The position numbers and the translations under genes are program-made. From positions 333,357 to 397,356 of the forward strand of contig NZ_SSSR01000002.1 in NCBI RefSeq assembly GCF_009469695.1: 64,000 nucleotides of DNA. Direction: 5' to 3'. Source of the DNA: Propionivibrio limicola. GTDB lineage: Bacteria; Pseudomonadota; Gammaproteobacteria; Burkholderiales; Rhodocyclaceae. The notes under the pieces are model-generated. The model did no database searches and had not been told where the DNA came from. It worked only from the letters and a program-made list of their open reading frames with translations. How positions within the stretch are numbered: the first letter of the stretch is position 1; each line of letters starts with the position of its first letter. This document shows, one piece after another, positions 53,456 to 63,684 of this stretch.

Positions 53456-54094
53456 CTATTGCGTCAGCCGCAAGATCATGGTTTTGAGTTCGTCGACTTC
53501 GGCTTCGAGGCGGGCAACACGTTCTTGCAGCGCGTCGATTTCTTGTCGTTCCGGGTAAGCCGAAGCTGCAGATGGGGCTTGGCTTTGCGCAGGCGAAGGC
53601 TCTCCTCCCAGCAAGTGCATCCAACGGTTTTCGCGTGAACCGGGGGCTTTGGGCAATTCAACAACCAAAGCGTCGTCGCGTGCCGCGAGCTCTGCGAGGA
53701 ACGCCTCGACCGACGAAATATCGGCAAAGCTGTACATCCGGTCGCAGTTCAGGCGGAGTTCGCCGGCCGTTTGCGGGCCGCGCAGGATCAGCACCGTCAG
53801 CAGGGCGGCCGCCTGCGACGGGATGTTCAGTGTCTTTTCAAGGCGGTGGGCGAAGCGGGTGACACGGCTGCCGCTTTCTTCGGTGACGAAACCGTATTCC
53901 TTGAGCGTTTCGAGAGCCTGCAACGCGCCCGCTTCGCTGATTTCCATGACGGGGTTGCGGCTCGTTTTCTGGTTGCATCCGGCGATCAGGGCGTTCAGCG
54001 ACAGCGGATAGGTGTCGGGAACGGTGCGCTGTTTTTCGGAGAGTGTGCCAAGAATGCGCAGTTCGGTCGGGGAGAGCGTGAAAGTGCTGGACAT
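53456..54094 (-). CDS. YceH/DUF480 family protein
   Basis: Encodes 212 residues of the DUF480 (YceH) family. Two winged-helix domains are visible, with [20 protein letters not shown] at the start and [16 protein letters not shown] near residue 108. A Ser/Ala/Pro linker and a C-terminal coiled coil (about 185-210) follow. The function is unknown and a DNA-binding role is only inferred from fold. The ATG at 54094 has AAAGG 8 bases upstream and is preferred to a TTG 18 bases earlier. It ends 43 bases before the mutS start. Confidence 0.9.
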   Translation of the reverse strand: MSSTFTLSPTELRILGTLSEKQRTVPDTYPLSLNALIAGCNQKTSRNPVMEISEAGALQALETLKEYGFVTEESGSRVTRFAHRLEKTLNIPSQAAALLTVLILRGPQTAGELRLNCDRMYSFADISSVEAFLAELAARDDALVVELPKAPGSRENRWMHLLGGEPSPAQSQAPSAASAYPERQEIDALQERVARLEAEVDELKTMILRLTQ

Positions 54095-54238
54095 GGTGTT
54101 AACCTTTGCCAATTTCGTTCGGGCGGGCGCCCTGTCGCTAGACGGCGTCGCGTCGTCTGGAAAGCGGCGCTGGTCATGAGCCCGCCAAGGTTGCAGGAGG
54201 CGGCAAGGTGCAATCTGCTACGCCTTGCCGGCGTGCAA

Positions 54239-55048
54239 TCAGGCTTGAAGCCCAGAGGTGCGGTGACTGTCGATGACCTGCAGCATCTGGGAAAAGACTT
54301 TCGGATTGCCGGCCACGAGATTGCCCGTCTTCATGTAATCCTGACCGCCCGACAGGTCGCCGACCAGACCACCGGCCTCGGTAATCAGCAGGCAGCCGGC
54401 CGCCATGTCCCAAGGCATCAGGCCGAATTCCCAGAAGCCGTCGAAGCGTCCGCACGCGACGTACGCGAGGTCGAGCGCGGCCGAGCCAAGGCGGCGCATG
54501 CCGGCCGAGCGCTCGGTGAAGTCCTTGAAGATGCCGAGATATTCCCTGGAATGATCGAAAACGCGGTAGGGGAAACCTGTGCCCAGCAGCGCGTGCTCCA
54601 TCTTGATGCATTTTGAAACGCGGATGCGGCGCTCGTTGAGGAAGGCGCCACCGCCCTTGCTGGCCGTGAACATCTCATTGCGCGTCGTGTCATAAACGAG
54701 CGCCTGGTTGAGTTGCCCCTTGTAGGCGAGCGCGATCGAAACGGAATATTGCGGTACGCCGTGGATGAAGTTGGTCGTGCCATCGAGCGGGTCGATGATC
54801 CACTGATAGTCGCTTCCAGCCCCCTGGCCGTCAGAGAGGCCGGACTCTTCTGCTAGAATTCCGTAGTCCGGGTAAGCGTCGCGCAATATCTCGATGATGG
54901 CGGCTTCGGCGGCTTTGTCGACTTCGGTAACGAAGTCGCTTTGTTGCTTCGTCGTGATCTGGAGCCGGTCGATGTCCTGCGAGGCGCGGTTGATAATCTG
55001 GCTGGCGCGACGTGCGGCCTTGACCATAATATTCAGAGCTGGATGCAT
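54239..55048 (-). CDS. suhB: Inositol-1-monophosphatase family protein SuhB
   Basis: Encodes 269 residues. The metal-binding motifs are EESG (about residue 67), DPLDGTTNF (about 85) and PWDMAAGCLL (about 212), all intact. In E. coli SuhB also binds RNA polymerase and NusG in rRNA antitermination, which would fit the boxA-like element near 63.9 kb. Divergent from trmJ with a 116-base shared gap. Confidence 0.95.
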   Translation of the reverse strand: MHPALNIMVKAARRASQIINRASQDIDRLQITTKQQSDFVTEVDKAAEAAIIEILRDAYPDYGILAEESGLSDGQGAGSDYQWIIDPLDGTTNFIHGVPQYSVSIALAYKGQLNQALVYDTTRNEMFTASKGGGAFLNERRIRVSKCIKMEHALLGTGFPYRVFDHSREYLGIFKDFTERSAGMRRLGSAALDLAYVACGRFDGFWEFGLMPWDMAAGCLLITEAGGLVGDLSGGQDYMKTGNLVAGNPKVFSQMLQVIDSHRTSGLQA

Positions 55049-55164
55049 AGCGTATCTTTTAAAGAGTCCGAGGGGCGGCTACGTGTTCGTGGTCGCCCGA
55101 TTCGTTTGTGGGAATCGCGTATTTTAATATGAAGCAGCCTCTTGCGTCTTCTTCGGGGGACAAA

Positions 55165-55914
55165 ATGCCCGAAATGTCCACAGATTTGCTGAGCCGCGTA
55201 CGGGTCGTGCTTTCGCACACCAGTCATCCTGGCAACATCGGCGCGGCGGCGCGGGCGATGAAAACGATGGGGCTTTCCCGCCTGGTGCTGATCAATCCCA
55301 AAAAGTTTCCCGATCCTGAAGCGGTATCCCGGGCGGCTGGCGCCGATGACATCCTCGACAATGCCCTCGTTTGCGACAGTCTTGATGAAGCGCTGGCGGG
55401 TACCGTCTTTGCCGTCGCGGTCACGGCGCGGCATCGCAACCTCGGGCCGGAGCACCGGCAAGCTCGCGATGCGGCCCCGGAAATTCTTGCGCATGCAAAA
55501 ACCGGGGATGTCGCTTTGCTGTTCGGCAATGAGACGTCGGGGCTTTCGAACGAGGAGGTGCAGCGTTGTCGGCGTGCGGTGTTCATTCCGGCCAATCCTG
55601 ACTACACCTCGCTCAATTTGGGATCGGCCGTGCAGTTGTTGTCTTATGAGCTACGTTTGTCGGCTTTCGACGGGATTCCGCCCGTCGTGACGCAGGCCGT
55701 GCCATTCGCCTCTCCGCCGGCGACGAGCGACGATGTTGAGCGTTTTCATGCGCATCTGGAACGCGTCATGGTGGCGACCGGCTTTCTCGATCCGATGCAG
55801 CCGAAGCGCCTGCTGCCCAAGTTGCGGCGCCTTTTTGGGCGTGTCGAGCTTGAGCGGGATGAAGTCAACATCCTGCGCGGCATCCTGGATGCCGTCGAGA
55901 AAAAAATCCGTTAG
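55165..55914 (+). CDS. trmJ: tRNA (cytidine/uridine-2'-O-)-methyltransferase TrmJ
   Basis: Encodes about 249 residues of the SPOUT superfamily, which 2'-O-methylates position 32 of tRNAs. The three knot motifs are visible: SHPGNIGAAARAMKTMGL (about residue 18), LLFGNETSGLSNEEV (about 118) and PDYTSLNLGSAVQLLSYE (about 143). I chose the ATG at 55165 with GGGGGA upstream; in-frame ATGs at 55108 and 55129 would add residues not typical of the family. Transcribed toward cysE. Confidence 0.93.
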   Translation: MPEMSTDLLSRVRVVLSHTSHPGNIGAAARAMKTMGLSRLVLINPKKFPDPEAVSRAAGADDILDNALVCDSLDEALAGTVFAVAVTARHRNLGPEHRQARDAAPEILAHAKTGDVALLFGNETSGLSNEEVQRCRRAVFIPANPDYTSLNLGSAVQLLSYELRLSAFDGIPPVVTQAVPFASPPATSDDVERFHAHLERVMVATGFLDPMQPKRLLPKLRRLFGRVELERDEVNILRGILDAVEKKIR

Positions 55915-56041
55915 AAAGCTAATCCTTACGGCTGAAGTATGTGGATGCGCACATATGGGCACGGAACTTGCACGATAAATCTTGATCGAAAAAGTCGGGT
56001 ATTTTAAAATCTACCCTCAGCCCATAAGGAGAATTACTTTC

Positions 56042-56794
56042 ATGTTCAGCCGATTGCGCGAAGATATTCGGTCGGTCTTTGACCGGGACCCGGCAGCTCG
56101 TAACGCATGGGAAGTGATGACCTGTTATCCGGGCGTCCACGCCGTGATGCTGCACCGGATGGCGCATTGGTTGTGGCAGCGGCAATTCCGCTGGCTGGGG
56201 CGGATGGTGTCGCATCTGGCCCGCTTTTTGACCGGCATCGAGATTCATCCCGGGGCGACGATTGGCCGTCGTTTTTTCATTGACCACGGGATGGGCGTCG
56301 TCATCGGGGAAACGGCCGTCATTGGCGACGACGTCACGCTCTACCACGGCGTGACGCTGGGCGGTACGTCATGGAACAAGGGGCGCCGGCATCCGACGAT
56401 TGAAAATGGGGTGGTGATCGGTGCCGGAGCCAAGGTGCTGGGGCCGATCACCGTCGGGGCACGCTCGAAGGTTGGCTCCAATGCGGTGGTTGTCAAGAAC
56501 GTGCCGCCGGGAACGACGGCGGTCGGAAATCCGGCCCGCATCATCGACACCGAGCAGGCGCAAAAGCGGGAGGAAAAAGCGGGGCAAATGGGTTTTTCGG
56601 CCTATGCGCTGGCGTCCAATCAGGACGACCCGTTGGCCAAGGCCATTCACGGTTTGCTTGACCATGCGGTCGAGACCGACCGGCGTCTTGAAGCTCTGTG
56701 CAAGAAACTCGAGGCGAATGGCGTCTGTGTCGAAGACGAGTTGGCAACGGCCGACAAGTTTGATCCACAATACCTTAGTAAAATTGTTGACTAA
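56042..56794 (+). CDS. cysE: Serine O-acetyltransferase
   Basis: Encodes 250 residues. It acetylates serine to O-acetylserine, the first step of cysteine synthesis and the source of the CysB inducer. An N-terminal helical part leads to the left-handed beta-helix of hexapeptide repeats ([51 protein letters not shown]). The catalytic HG pair and the C-terminal region that binds CysK are recognisable. The ATG at 56042 has AAGGAG about 10 bases upstream. Placed before iscR, as in many betaproteobacteria, it links cysteine supply to Fe-S assembly. Confidence 0.95.
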   Translation: MFSRLREDIRSVFDRDPAARNAWEVMTCYPGVHAVMLHRMAHWLWQRQFRWLGRMVSHLARFLTGIEIHPGATIGRRFFIDHGMGVVIGETAVIGDDVTLYHGVTLGGTSWNKGRRHPTIENGVVIGAGAKVLGPITVGARSKVGSNAVVVKNVPPGTTAVGNPARIIDTEQAQKREEKAGQMGFSAYALASNQDDPLAKAIHGLLDHAVETDRRLEALCKKLEANGVCVEDELATADKFDPQYLSKIVD

Positions 56795-56811
56795 TCGGCG
56801 GAACTTGTTCG

Positions 56812-56836
56812 AAAGTTGATATAACTAAACGGGTAT
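56812..56836 (+). promoter_or_regulatory. Putative IscR binding site upstream of iscR
   Basis: By hand alignment 18 of these 25 bases match the E. coli type 1 IscR consensus as I remember it, with the outer A-A-G-T-T-G-A and C-G-G-G-T-A-T blocks best conserved. It lies 16 bases before the iscR ATG, a position suited to autorepression by holo-IscR. Confidence 0.55.
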
Positions 56837-56852
56837 TGCCAAAGGAGTTCGC

Positions 56853-57362
56853 ATGCGTCTGACCACGAAAGGCCGTTTTGCCGTTACCGCCATGATCGAT
56901 TTGGCCTTGCGTTGTGCCGAGGGGCCGGTGACGCTGGCGGGAATCAGCGAGCGCCAGAAAATATCGCTCTCCTACTTGGAACAACTGTTCGGAAAGTTGC
57001 GCCGCGCCTACCTTGTTGACAGCGTTCGCGGGCCCGGCGGTGGCTACTGTTTGGCCCGGCCGGCCGAGCAGATAACGGTTTCCGACATCGTGCGGGCGGT
57101 CGATGAGCCGCTCGACGCGACGCAATGCGGCGGTCACGCGAATTGCAAGGAAGATGAACAGTGCATGACGCACGAGTTGTGGGCGACGCTCAACCAAAAG
57201 ATGTTCGAATACCTCAGTTCGGTAACGCTGGCCTCGCTGGTTGATAAACACTTGAAGAAAAAGGTGGCGGCGGGGCGTTCTGTGGTCGAGGCGGCTGCCG
57301 TGAAAGACATGACGCGCCTTGCGTCCGCATCGGGCAAGAGCAACGTCGCCTCGTTGTCCTGA
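56853..57362 (+). CDS. iscR: Fe-S cluster regulator IscR
   Basis: Encodes 169 residues of the Rrf2 family. The winged helix-turn-helix has ISERQKISLSYLEQLFGKLRRA (about residue 30). The three cluster-binding Cys are spaced exactly C-x5-C-x5-C (CGGHANCKEDEQC, about 92-104), with the conserved His three residues later in MTHELW, so it should bind [2Fe-2S]. It represses the isc operon when clusters are plentiful. AAGGAG lies upstream. It is followed by two cysteine desulfurase genes. Confidence 0.96.
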   Translation: MRLTTKGRFAVTAMIDLALRCAEGPVTLAGISERQKISLSYLEQLFGKLRRAYLVDSVRGPGGGYCLARPAEQITVSDIVRAVDEPLDATQCGGHANCKEDEQCMTHELWATLNQKMFEYLSSVTLASLVDKHLKKKVAAGRSVVEAAAVKDMTRLASASGKSNVASLS

Positions 57363-57369
57363 GGATGTG

Positions 57370-58539
57370 ATGCAGTTGCCCGTTTATTTCGACCACAACG
57401 CAACGACACCGATCGATCATGCGGTTCTCGAAGCCATGCTGCCGTGGCTCGATACGCGCTTCGGCAACCCATCGAGCCGGCACGAATACGGGCGAGCGGC
57501 GCGGCGGGCCGTTGATGAGGCGCGGGCGCAGGTCGCTGAAGCGGTTGGAGCCCATGCGACCGAGGTGGTTTTTACGAGCGGCGGTTCGGAAGCCAACAAC
57601 CTGTTCATCAAGGGCGCGGCCGCTTGTCTGGCACCGGGCGTGCTGGCGGTCAGCGCGATCGAGCATCCTTGTGTGTTGAATCCGGCGCGGCAGTTGGTCA
57701 AGCGCGGCTGGAATTTGCAGATGCTCCCGGTCGATGAAGAGGGTCGGGTCGATCCAGCCCGATTTGCCCGATTGCTGGAACAAAAACCGAAGCTGATTTC
57801 GGTGATGCTGGCGAACAATGAGACCGGTGTCTTGCAGGATGTCATCGGGTTGGCTGATTTGGCGGCGTCGATGCCCGGTGGTGCAAGGGCGTGGTTTCAT
57901 TCCGATGCCGTGCAGGCGCTGGGGAAAATGCCGCTCGATTTTCGGGCGCTCAATGCCCGCGGCGTGCATGCGCTGACGCTTTCGGCGCACAAGATTGGTG
58001 GGCCGAAAGGCGCCGGGGCATTGGTGCTGGACAAGCGCGTTGAGATCGAGCCATTGATCGCCGGCGGCGGGCACGAGCGCGGTTTGCGTTCCGGTACGGA
58101 GAATGTGGCGGCGATTGTCGGTTTTGCTACGGCCTGCGCTTTGGCGGTCAGGCGTCGGGAGAAAATGGCGACGGAGCTGGCGCTGTTGCGTGACCGTTTA
58201 GAGGCCGGTTTGCGCGAAATCGGTGCAACAGTGTTTGGAGATCGGGCGCCGCGCCTTCCCAATACTATTTATTTCGCCCTGCCGAACTTGGACGGCGAAA
58301 CGCTTGTCACACAATTGGATCGTTCAGGGTTTGCCGTGGCGAGCGGGGCCGCGTGCTCCAGTGCGAATCCCGAGCCGTCGCACGTATTGCAGGCCATGTC
58401 GGTTGGTGCCGGTTTGGCACGTGGTGCGGTGCGGATAAGTTTAGGTCCCGGTAACACGGCGAAGCAGGTTGATGAGTTTTTGCTGGTCGTAAAGTCTTTG
58501 GTATCAAAATTGCTGAGTCTTACCGCGATAGCGGTTTAA
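57370..58539 (+). CDS. Second cysteine desulfurase (NifS/IscS-like) in the isc operon
   Basis: Encodes 389 residues of the class V PLP aminotransferase fold. The PLP Lys is in LSAHKIGGPKGAG (about residue 206), and the sulfur-accepting Cys is in ASGAACSSANPEPSHVL (about 328). Both are intact, so it should be active. It starts 8 bases after the iscR stop and ends 22 bases before the canonical iscS. It is closer in style to NifS-type than to IscS and may serve a different sulfur acceptor, such as molybdopterin or tRNA thiolation. The upstream in-frame extension overlapping iscR is not coding. Confidence 0.93.
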   Translation: MQLPVYFDHNATTPIDHAVLEAMLPWLDTRFGNPSSRHEYGRAARRAVDEARAQVAEAVGAHATEVVFTSGGSEANNLFIKGAAACLAPGVLAVSAIEHPCVLNPARQLVKRGWNLQMLPVDEEGRVDPARFARLLEQKPKLISVMLANNETGVLQDVIGLADLAASMPGGARAWFHSDAVQALGKMPLDFRALNARGVHALTLSAHKIGGPKGAGALVLDKRVEIEPLIAGGGHERGLRSGTENVAAIVGFATACALAVRRREKMATELALLRDRLEAGLREIGATVFGDRAPRLPNTIYFALPNLDGETLVTQLDRSGFAVASGAACSSANPEPSHVLQAMSVGAGLARGAVRISLGPGNTAKQVDEFLLVVKSLVSKLLSLTAIAV

Positions 58540-58561
58540 TTAATTTGAACGGAGCACAGAA

Positions 58562-59773
58562 ATGCTGAAACTGCCGATTTACCTCGATTATTCGGCAACC
58601 ACGCCGGTCGATCCGCGCGTGGCGGAAAAAATGATTCCCTACCTCGTCGAGAAATTCGGCAACCCGGCTTCGCGTTCGCATGCCTTTGGCTGGGAGGCCG
58701 AGGCGGCGGTCGAAGAAGCGCGTGCGGAAGTGGCCAAGCTGGTCAATGCCGATCCGAAGGAAATCATCTGGACATCCGGCGCGACCGAGTCCAATAACTT
58801 GGCCATCAAGGGGGCGGCGCATTTCTATTCGAGCAAGGGCAAGCACCTGATTACGGTCAAGACAGAGCACAAGGCCGTTCTTGATACGTGTCGCGAACTT
58901 GAGCGCGAGGGCTTCGAGGTGACGTATCTCGATGTTATGGAAAACGGCTTGGTCGATCTCGAAGCTTTCAAGGCCGCCCTGCGCCCCGATACGATTGTTG
59001 TCTCCGTGATGTTCGTGAATAACGAGATCGGCGTCATCCAGCCGATCGCCGAGATCGGTGAGATTTGCCGCGCGAAAGGCATCATTTTCCACGTCGATGC
59101 CGCGCAGGCGACCGGTAAAGTGGAGGTTGATCTGGAGAAGCTCAAAGTCGACTTGATGAGTTTTTCGGCACATAAGACCTACGGGCCGAAAGGCATCGGC
59201 GCTCTGTACGTCCGGCGCAAGCCGCGTGTTCGCCTTGAAGCGCAGATGCACGGCGGCGGGCACGAACGCGGCTTCCGCTCCGGGACGTTGCCTACCCATC
59301 AGATCGTCGGCATGGGCGAGGCTTTTCGTATCGCCCGTGAGGAAATGGGCGAAGAAAACGAGCGCATCCGTACCTTGCGTGATCGTCTTCTCAAAGGGCT
59401 GACGGATATTGAGCACGTGTATATCAACGGCGATCTGGAACACCGGATTCCGCACAACCTCAACATCAGCTTTGCCTATGTCGAAGGCGAGTCGATGATG
59501 ATGGCGATCAAGGATCTTGCGGTGTCTTCCGGCTCTGCATGTACCTCCGCATCGCTGGAACCATCTTACGTGCTGCGTGCGCTGGGGCGTGACGATGAAC
59601 TGGCGCACAGTTCGATCCGCTTCACGATTGGGCGCTTCAATACCGAAGAAGAGATTGACTACGCGATCAGGTTGTTGCACGAAAAGATCGGCAAGCTGCG
59701 CGAGTTGTCCCCGCTTTGGGAAATGGTGCAGGAAGGCGTTGATTTGAACACGGTGCAGTGGGCTGCCCACTGA
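58562..59773 (+). CDS. iscS: Cysteine desulfurase IscS
   Basis: Encodes 403 residues. It removes sulfur from cysteine and hands it as persulfide to IscU and other acceptors. The PLP Lys lies in [18 protein letters not shown] (about residue 206), and the active-site Cys is in the mobile loop [17 protein letters not shown] (about 328). The C-terminal residues ending VQWAAH are the conserved IscU-contact tail. It is preceded by a good GGAG site and followed 24 bases later by iscU. Confidence 0.98.
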   Translation: MLKLPIYLDYSATTPVDPRVAEKMIPYLVEKFGNPASRSHAFGWEAEAAVEEARAEVAKLVNADPKEIIWTSGATESNNLAIKGAAHFYSSKGKHLITVKTEHKAVLDTCRELEREGFEVTYLDVMENGLVDLEAFKAALRPDTIVVSVMFVNNEIGVIQPIAEIGEICRAKGIIFHVDAAQATGKVEVDLEKLKVDLMSFSAHKTYGPKGIGALYVRRKPRVRLEAQMHGGGHERGFRSGTLPTHQIVGMGEAFRIAREEMGEENERIRTLRDRLLKGLTDIEHVYINGDLEHRIPHNLNISFAYVEGESMMMAIKDLAVSSGSACTSASLEPSYVLRALGRDDELAHSSIRFTIGRFNTEEEIDYAIRLLHEKIGKLRELSPLWEMVQEGVDLNTVQWAAH

Positions 59774-59797
59774 AGGCGAAATACAGGAGAAACAATC

Positions 59798-60181
59798 ATG
59801 GCATATAGCGAAAAAGTACTGGATCACTACGAGCATCCGCGTAACGTCGGATCCTTTGGCAAGGAAGAAGAGGGCATTGCGACCGGGATGGTCGGCGCAC
59901 CGGCGTGTGGTGATGTGATGAAGCTGCAGATCAAGGTCGGCAAAGACGGTGTCATTGAGGATGCCAAGTTCAAAACCTACGGTTGCGGGTCGGCCATCGC
60001 ATCCTCCTCGCTGGTAACGGAGTGGGTCAAGGGCAAGACGCTGGATCAGGCGCTGGAAATCAAGAACACGCAGATTGCCGAGGAGTTGGCTTTGCCGCCC
60101 GTCAAGATCCATTGCTCGATTCTTGCCGAGGATGCGATCAAGGCGGCTGTTGCCGACTATAAGAAGAAACATGGCGAATAA
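59798..60181 (+). CDS. iscU: Fe-S assembly scaffold IscU
   Basis: Encodes 127 residues, the scaffold on which [2Fe-2S] and [4Fe-4S] clusters form. The three ligand Cys are in GAPACGDVM (about 37), YGCGSAIA (about 63) and the HscA-recognised LPPVKIHCS (Cys about 106). Length matches E. coli IscU. AGGAG lies upstream of the ATG. Placed between iscS and iscA in the standard order. Confidence 0.98.
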   Translation: MAYSEKVLDHYEHPRNVGSFGKEEEGIATGMVGAPACGDVMKLQIKVGKDGVIEDAKFKTYGCGSAIASSSLVTEWVKGKTLDQALEIKNTQIAEELALPPVKIHCSILAEDAIKAAVADYKKKHGE

Positions 60182-60217
60182 TTTCGCCGGATCTTTGGGT
60201 GATAAGGAGAGCATGAA

Positions 60218-60541
60218 ATGGCAGTGACGCTTACCGAAAAGGCGGCCCAGCACGTTGCCAACTATTTGAAAAAGCGCGGCAAGGGCATTGGCTTGCGGCT
60301 CGGAGTGCGCACCAGCGGCTGCTCCGGGGTGGCTTACAAGCTTGAATTCGCCGATGTCGCCGAACCCGGTGATTTGGAGTTTGAGTCCCATGGTGTCAAA
60401 GTTCTGATTGATGCCAAAAGCCTGCCGTATATTGACGGGACCGAGCTTGATTACACCCGTGAGGGGTTGAGCGAAGGATTCAAATTCAATAATCCGAACG
60501 TCAAGGACGCGTGCGGCTGCGGCCAAAGTTTCAATGTTTGA
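60218..60541 (+). CDS. iscA: A-type Fe-S carrier IscA
   Basis: Encodes 107 residues. It carries or delivers clusters, especially [4Fe-4S], to apo-proteins. The three conserved Cys are in [14 protein letters not shown] (about 35) and DACGCGQSF (about 99 and 101). Length and order match the isc cluster. ErpA-type carriers are similar, but the position after iscU identifies it. Confidence 0.97.
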   Translation: MAVTLTEKAAQHVANYLKKRGKGIGLRLGVRTSGCSGVAYKLEFADVAEPGDLEFESHGVKVLIDAKSLPYIDGTELDYTREGLSEGFKFNNPNVKDACGCGQSFNV

Positions 60542-60609
60542 TGCGAGTCCGGAGGATGCCCTCCGGACTGGTCGGCCGATCGCGGCCTGAGTTGGAGGGA
60601 CGGTAGATA

Positions 60610-61152
60610 ATGGCAGCGCCAAATCTGGATTTCAACGCCAATCATTTCAAGCTGTTTGGCTTGCCCGAGAATTTTCGGCTTGACGCCGATACGCTGGATA
60701 AGCGGTTTCGTGAAATACAGGCACAGGTGCATCCTGACAAATTCGCCCATGCGGGAGATGCCGAGCGGCGTCTTTCGTTGCAATGGGCCACGCATGTCAA
60801 TGAAGCCTATCAGACGTTACGGACTCCGTTGCCAAGGGCGCAGTATCTCTTGCATCTCTCGGGCAGCGACACCGAATTGCACAGCAATACGAGCATGGCG
60901 CCCGAGTTTCTGATGGAACAAATGGAATGGCGGGAAGCCGTGGAGGAGGCCCGGCAGGGTCGTGAATACGACGAGCTCGAACAATTGCATTTTCGCGTCA
61001 AGCAGGAAATGAAAGGGCATTACGACCAACTCGCCCGGCTGCTCGACGACTCCCGCGATTACGCTCAGGCGGCCGATCTGGTGCGCCGGCTGATGTTTCT
61101 TGAAAAACTCCTGTTTGAAATTGACGAAGCCTTGGCGGCGCTGGAGGCTTAA
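60610..61152 (+). CDS. hscB: Co-chaperone HscB
   Basis: Encodes 180 residues. The J domain (about 10-80) carries the HPDKF motif that stimulates the HscA ATPase, and the C-terminal three-helix domain (about 95-178, rich in Glu and Leu) binds IscU. It brings IscU to HscA for cluster transfer. The ATG is 69 bases after iscA. Confidence 0.96.
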   Translation: MAAPNLDFNANHFKLFGLPENFRLDADTLDKRFREIQAQVHPDKFAHAGDAERRLSLQWATHVNEAYQTLRTPLPRAQYLLHLSGSDTELHSNTSMAPEFLMEQMEWREAVEEARQGREYDELEQLHFRVKQEMKGHYDQLARLLDDSRDYAQAADLVRRLMFLEKLLFEIDEALAALEA

Positions 61153-61209
61153 ACTTGTTCTCTTTTCTGCTTCCCCAATAACACAGACAAATACGATTAC
61201 AGGATTCTC

Positions 61210-63114
61210 ATGTCACTTCTGCAAATCGCCGAACCCGGAGAATCGGCGGCCCCTCATCAGCACAAACTCGCCGTCGGCATCGATCTAGGTACCACGAACT
61301 CGCTTGTCGCGACCGTCCGCAGCGGGCTTTCGGTTGTAATAAGTGACGAAATGGGGCGCCCATTGCTTCCTTCCGTCGTTCGTTATCATGCGGATGGAAC
61401 TTCGGATGTGGGTTACGAAGCGCAGTTGAATCAAGCGATAGACCCGCGAAACACGATCGTTTCGGTGAAGCGGTTCATGGGGCGCGGGATCAATGATATT
61501 GCCCACCGTGACTCGATGCCCTACGACTTTGAAGACGCGCCCGGGATGGTGCGTGTCAAGACGGTTGCTGGTGTAAAAAGCCCCGTCGAGGTCTCGGCCG
61601 AGATACTCCATAAATTGCGGCTGCGTGCAGAGGAGTCGCTTGGTGGTCAATTGGTTGGCGCCGTGATTGCCGTTCCCGCGTATTTTGATGATGCGCAACG
61701 TCAAGCAACCAAAGATGCCGCCAAACTCGCCGGCGTGTCGGTGTTGCGTCTGCTCAACGAACCGACGGCAGCCGCAATTGCCTATGGGCTTGATAATGGC
61801 GCAGAGGGAATCTACGCGGTCTATGACTTGGGGGGCGGTACATTCGACATCTCCATCCTAAAGCTTTCGCGGGGCGTTTTCGAGGTTCTGGCGACGGGCG
61901 GTGATTCTGCGCTGGGCGGCGATGACTTTGACCAGCGGATTTTTTGCTGGATTCTTGAGGCAGCGAAACTTAATCCGCTTTCGGTGGAGGATGCGCGGCT
62001 GTTGTTGATGCGTGCGCGTGAGGCCAAGGAATATCTTACCAGCCATGGCGTGGCGCCAATTACTGCCAGATTGAATAGCGGCGAAATGGTGGATCTCAAG
62101 CTAACCACCGAGATTTTCACGGAAATTACGCAGACTCTGGTTGCCAAGACTATTCAGCCGGTGCGAAAGGCCCTGCGTGATGCAGGATTGTCGGTAGAAG
62201 ATGTCAAAGGCGTCGTGATGGTCGGCGGCGCTACGCGTATGCCGCAGATTCAGCGAGCTGTTGGCGAATTTTTCAAGCAGGCGCCATTGAATAATCTGGA
62301 TCCTGACAAGGTAGTGGCGCTCGGCGCAGCGACGCAGGCGAATCTGCTGGCTGGAAACCGTACGTCCGGCGACGATTGGCTGCTCCTTGATGTTATCCCG
62401 CTCTCTCTCGGACTTGAAACCATGGGCGGTCTGGCGGAAAAAATCATCCCGAGAAATTCCACTATTCCTATTGCTCGTGCCCAAGAGTTTACGACGTTCC
62501 GCGACGGTCAAACCGCCATGGTTTTGCATGTGGTTCAGGGCGAGCGGGAACTCGTTACCGATAGCCGTTCCCTGGCGCGATTTGAACTGCGCGGCATTCC
62601 TCCCATGACGGCGGGCGCTCCCCGAATCCGCGTGACGTTTCAGGTGGATGCAGATGGTTTGCTTTCGGTTACGGCCCGCGAGCAGACGTCGGGTGTCGAA
62701 GCGAGCATTGAGGTTAAACCCTCATATGGACTCTCCGACGACGAGGTGGCAAGAATGCTCAAGGACTCTATGGTGCATTCAAGCGACGATGCAATGCGCA
62801 GAGCCCTGAAAGAAGCGCAAGTTGAAGCACAAAGACTGATCGAAGCCGTTCTCTCAGCGTTACGAAGCGATAAAGATCTGCTTAGTCCGGAACAGTTTGT
62901 GCAGATTGAAATGGCGGTCGCAAAACTTCAGGCCGCCGCGCTTGGTGAAGATCGTCGACTCCTCTCCCAAGCGATGCTGGCGTTGGAGGAAGAAACCAGA
63001 GCGTTCGCTGCGTTGCGTATGGATAAATCAATCAAGCAAGCCATGGCCGGGAAGCGAATCGAAGACATCGCTTCCGACAATGATTCTTCAAAAGAAACGG
63101 GAGAACACGCATGA
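61210..63114 (+). CDS. hscA: Fe-S chaperone HscA (Hsp70 type)
   Basis: Encodes 634 residues. The Hsp70 ATPase domain begins [16 protein letters not shown] (about residue 21) and includes [12 protein letters not shown] (about 205) and [13 protein letters not shown] (about 340). The substrate-binding domain (about 395-540) binds the LPPVK peptide of IscU, and a helical lid follows. Length is normal for HscA and shorter than DnaK. Its last codons overlap fdx by 4 bases. Codon use here is less GC-rich than in the middle of the window. Confidence 0.97.
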   Translation: MSLLQIAEPGESAAPHQHKLAVGIDLGTTNSLVATVRSGLSVVISDEMGRPLLPSVVRYHADGTSDVGYEAQLNQAIDPRNTIVSVKRFMGRGINDIAHRDSMPYDFEDAPGMVRVKTVAGVKSPVEVSAEILHKLRLRAEESLGGQLVGAVIAVPAYFDDAQRQATKDAAKLAGVSVLRLLNEPTAAAIAYGLDNGAEGIYAVYDLGGGTFDISILKLSRGVFEVLATGGDSALGGDDFDQRIFCWILEAAKLNPLSVEDARLLLMRAREAKEYLTSHGVAPITARLNSGEMVDLKLTTEIFTEITQTLVAKTIQPVRKALRDAGLSVEDVKGVVMVGGATRMPQIQRAVGEFFKQAPLNNLDPDKVVALGAATQANLLAGNRTSGDDWLLLDVIPLSLGLETMGGLAEKIIPRNSTIPIARAQEFTTFRDGQTAMVLHVVQGERELVTDSRSLARFELRGIPPMTAGAPRIRVTFQVDADGLLSVTAREQTSGVEASIEVKPSYGLSDDEVARMLKDSMVHSSDDAMRRALKEAQVEAQRLIEAVLSALRSDKDLLSPEQFVQIEMAVAKLQAAALGEDRRLLSQAMLALEEETRAFAALRMDKSIKQAMAGKRIEDIASDNDSSKETGEHA

Positions 63115-63452
63115 CGCAAATTATCGTCTTGCCCCATGTCGAACTATGCCCGGAAGGAGCGGTTATTGATGCGAAGCCAGGTGAATCGATATGCCAAAAT
63201 CTACTGGACAACGGAATCGCAATCGAACATGCCTGCGAAATGTCATGTGCATGCACGACGTGCCACGTGATCGTTCGAGAGGGCTTTGAAGGGCTTGAGC
63301 CATCCGAAGAAGCTGAAGACGATATGCTGGATAAGGCGTGGGGGCTTGAGCCAAACTCGCGACTGTCTTGCCAGGCTGTCGTGAATGAGACGCCCTTGGT
63401 GATAGAGATTCCCCGCTATTCGATCAATATGGCGAAAGAAGGAAAGCGCTAG
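63111..63452 (+). CDS. fdx: Isc-type [2Fe-2S] ferredoxin
   Basis: Encodes 113 residues, an adrenodoxin-like ferredoxin that supplies electrons for cluster assembly. The cluster ligands are in [13 protein letters not shown] (C-x5-C-x2-C, about 43-52) and LSCQAV (about 87). The acidic surface stretch [12 protein letters not shown] is also typical. The ATG overlaps the end of hscA. iscX starts 10 bases later. Confidence 0.97.
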   Translation: MTQIIVLPHVELCPEGAVIDAKPGESICQNLLDNGIAIEHACEMSCACTTCHVIVREGFEGLEPSEEAEDDMLDKAWGLEPNSRLSCQAVVNETPLVIEIPRYSINMAKEGKR

Positions 63453-63462
63453 GAGGTTGTTA

Positions 63463-63657
63463 ATGAGATGGACTGATATCAACGAAATTGCCGTGGAACT
63501 CGCTGAATTCCACCCGGAAATTGATCCGCAAACGATTAATTTTGTTGATTTGATGCGCTGGGTTTTGGCGCTGCCTGATTTTGACGACGATCCGAAGCAT
63601 TGCGGGGAAAAACTCCTCGAGGCCATTCAGCAAGCCTGGATTGACGAAGTTGAATAG
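63463..63657 (+). CDS. iscX: IscX (YfhJ) iron-dependent regulator of Fe-S assembly
   Basis: Encodes 64 residues. IscX binds IscS and modulates the rate of cluster assembly in an iron-dependent way. The family starts MRWTDINEIAVELAE, and acidic patches VDLMRWVLALPDFDDDP lie in the second half. I chose the ATG at 63463 because AGGAGG lies 6 bases upstream; a TTG two codons earlier overlaps that site. It is the last gene of the isc operon. Confidence 0.95.
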   Translation: MRWTDINEIAVELAEFHPEIDPQTINFVDLMRWVLALPDFDDDPKHCGEKLLEAIQQAWIDEVE

Positions 63658-63684
63658 GCTTGCGTCTTTAAGCTCTAAAAACTC

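Noticed and set aside
58520..60622. A 700-codon open frame on the minus strand
   Set aside because: It is antisense to iscS, iscU and iscA, whose proteins are unmistakable; the antisense product matches nothing.
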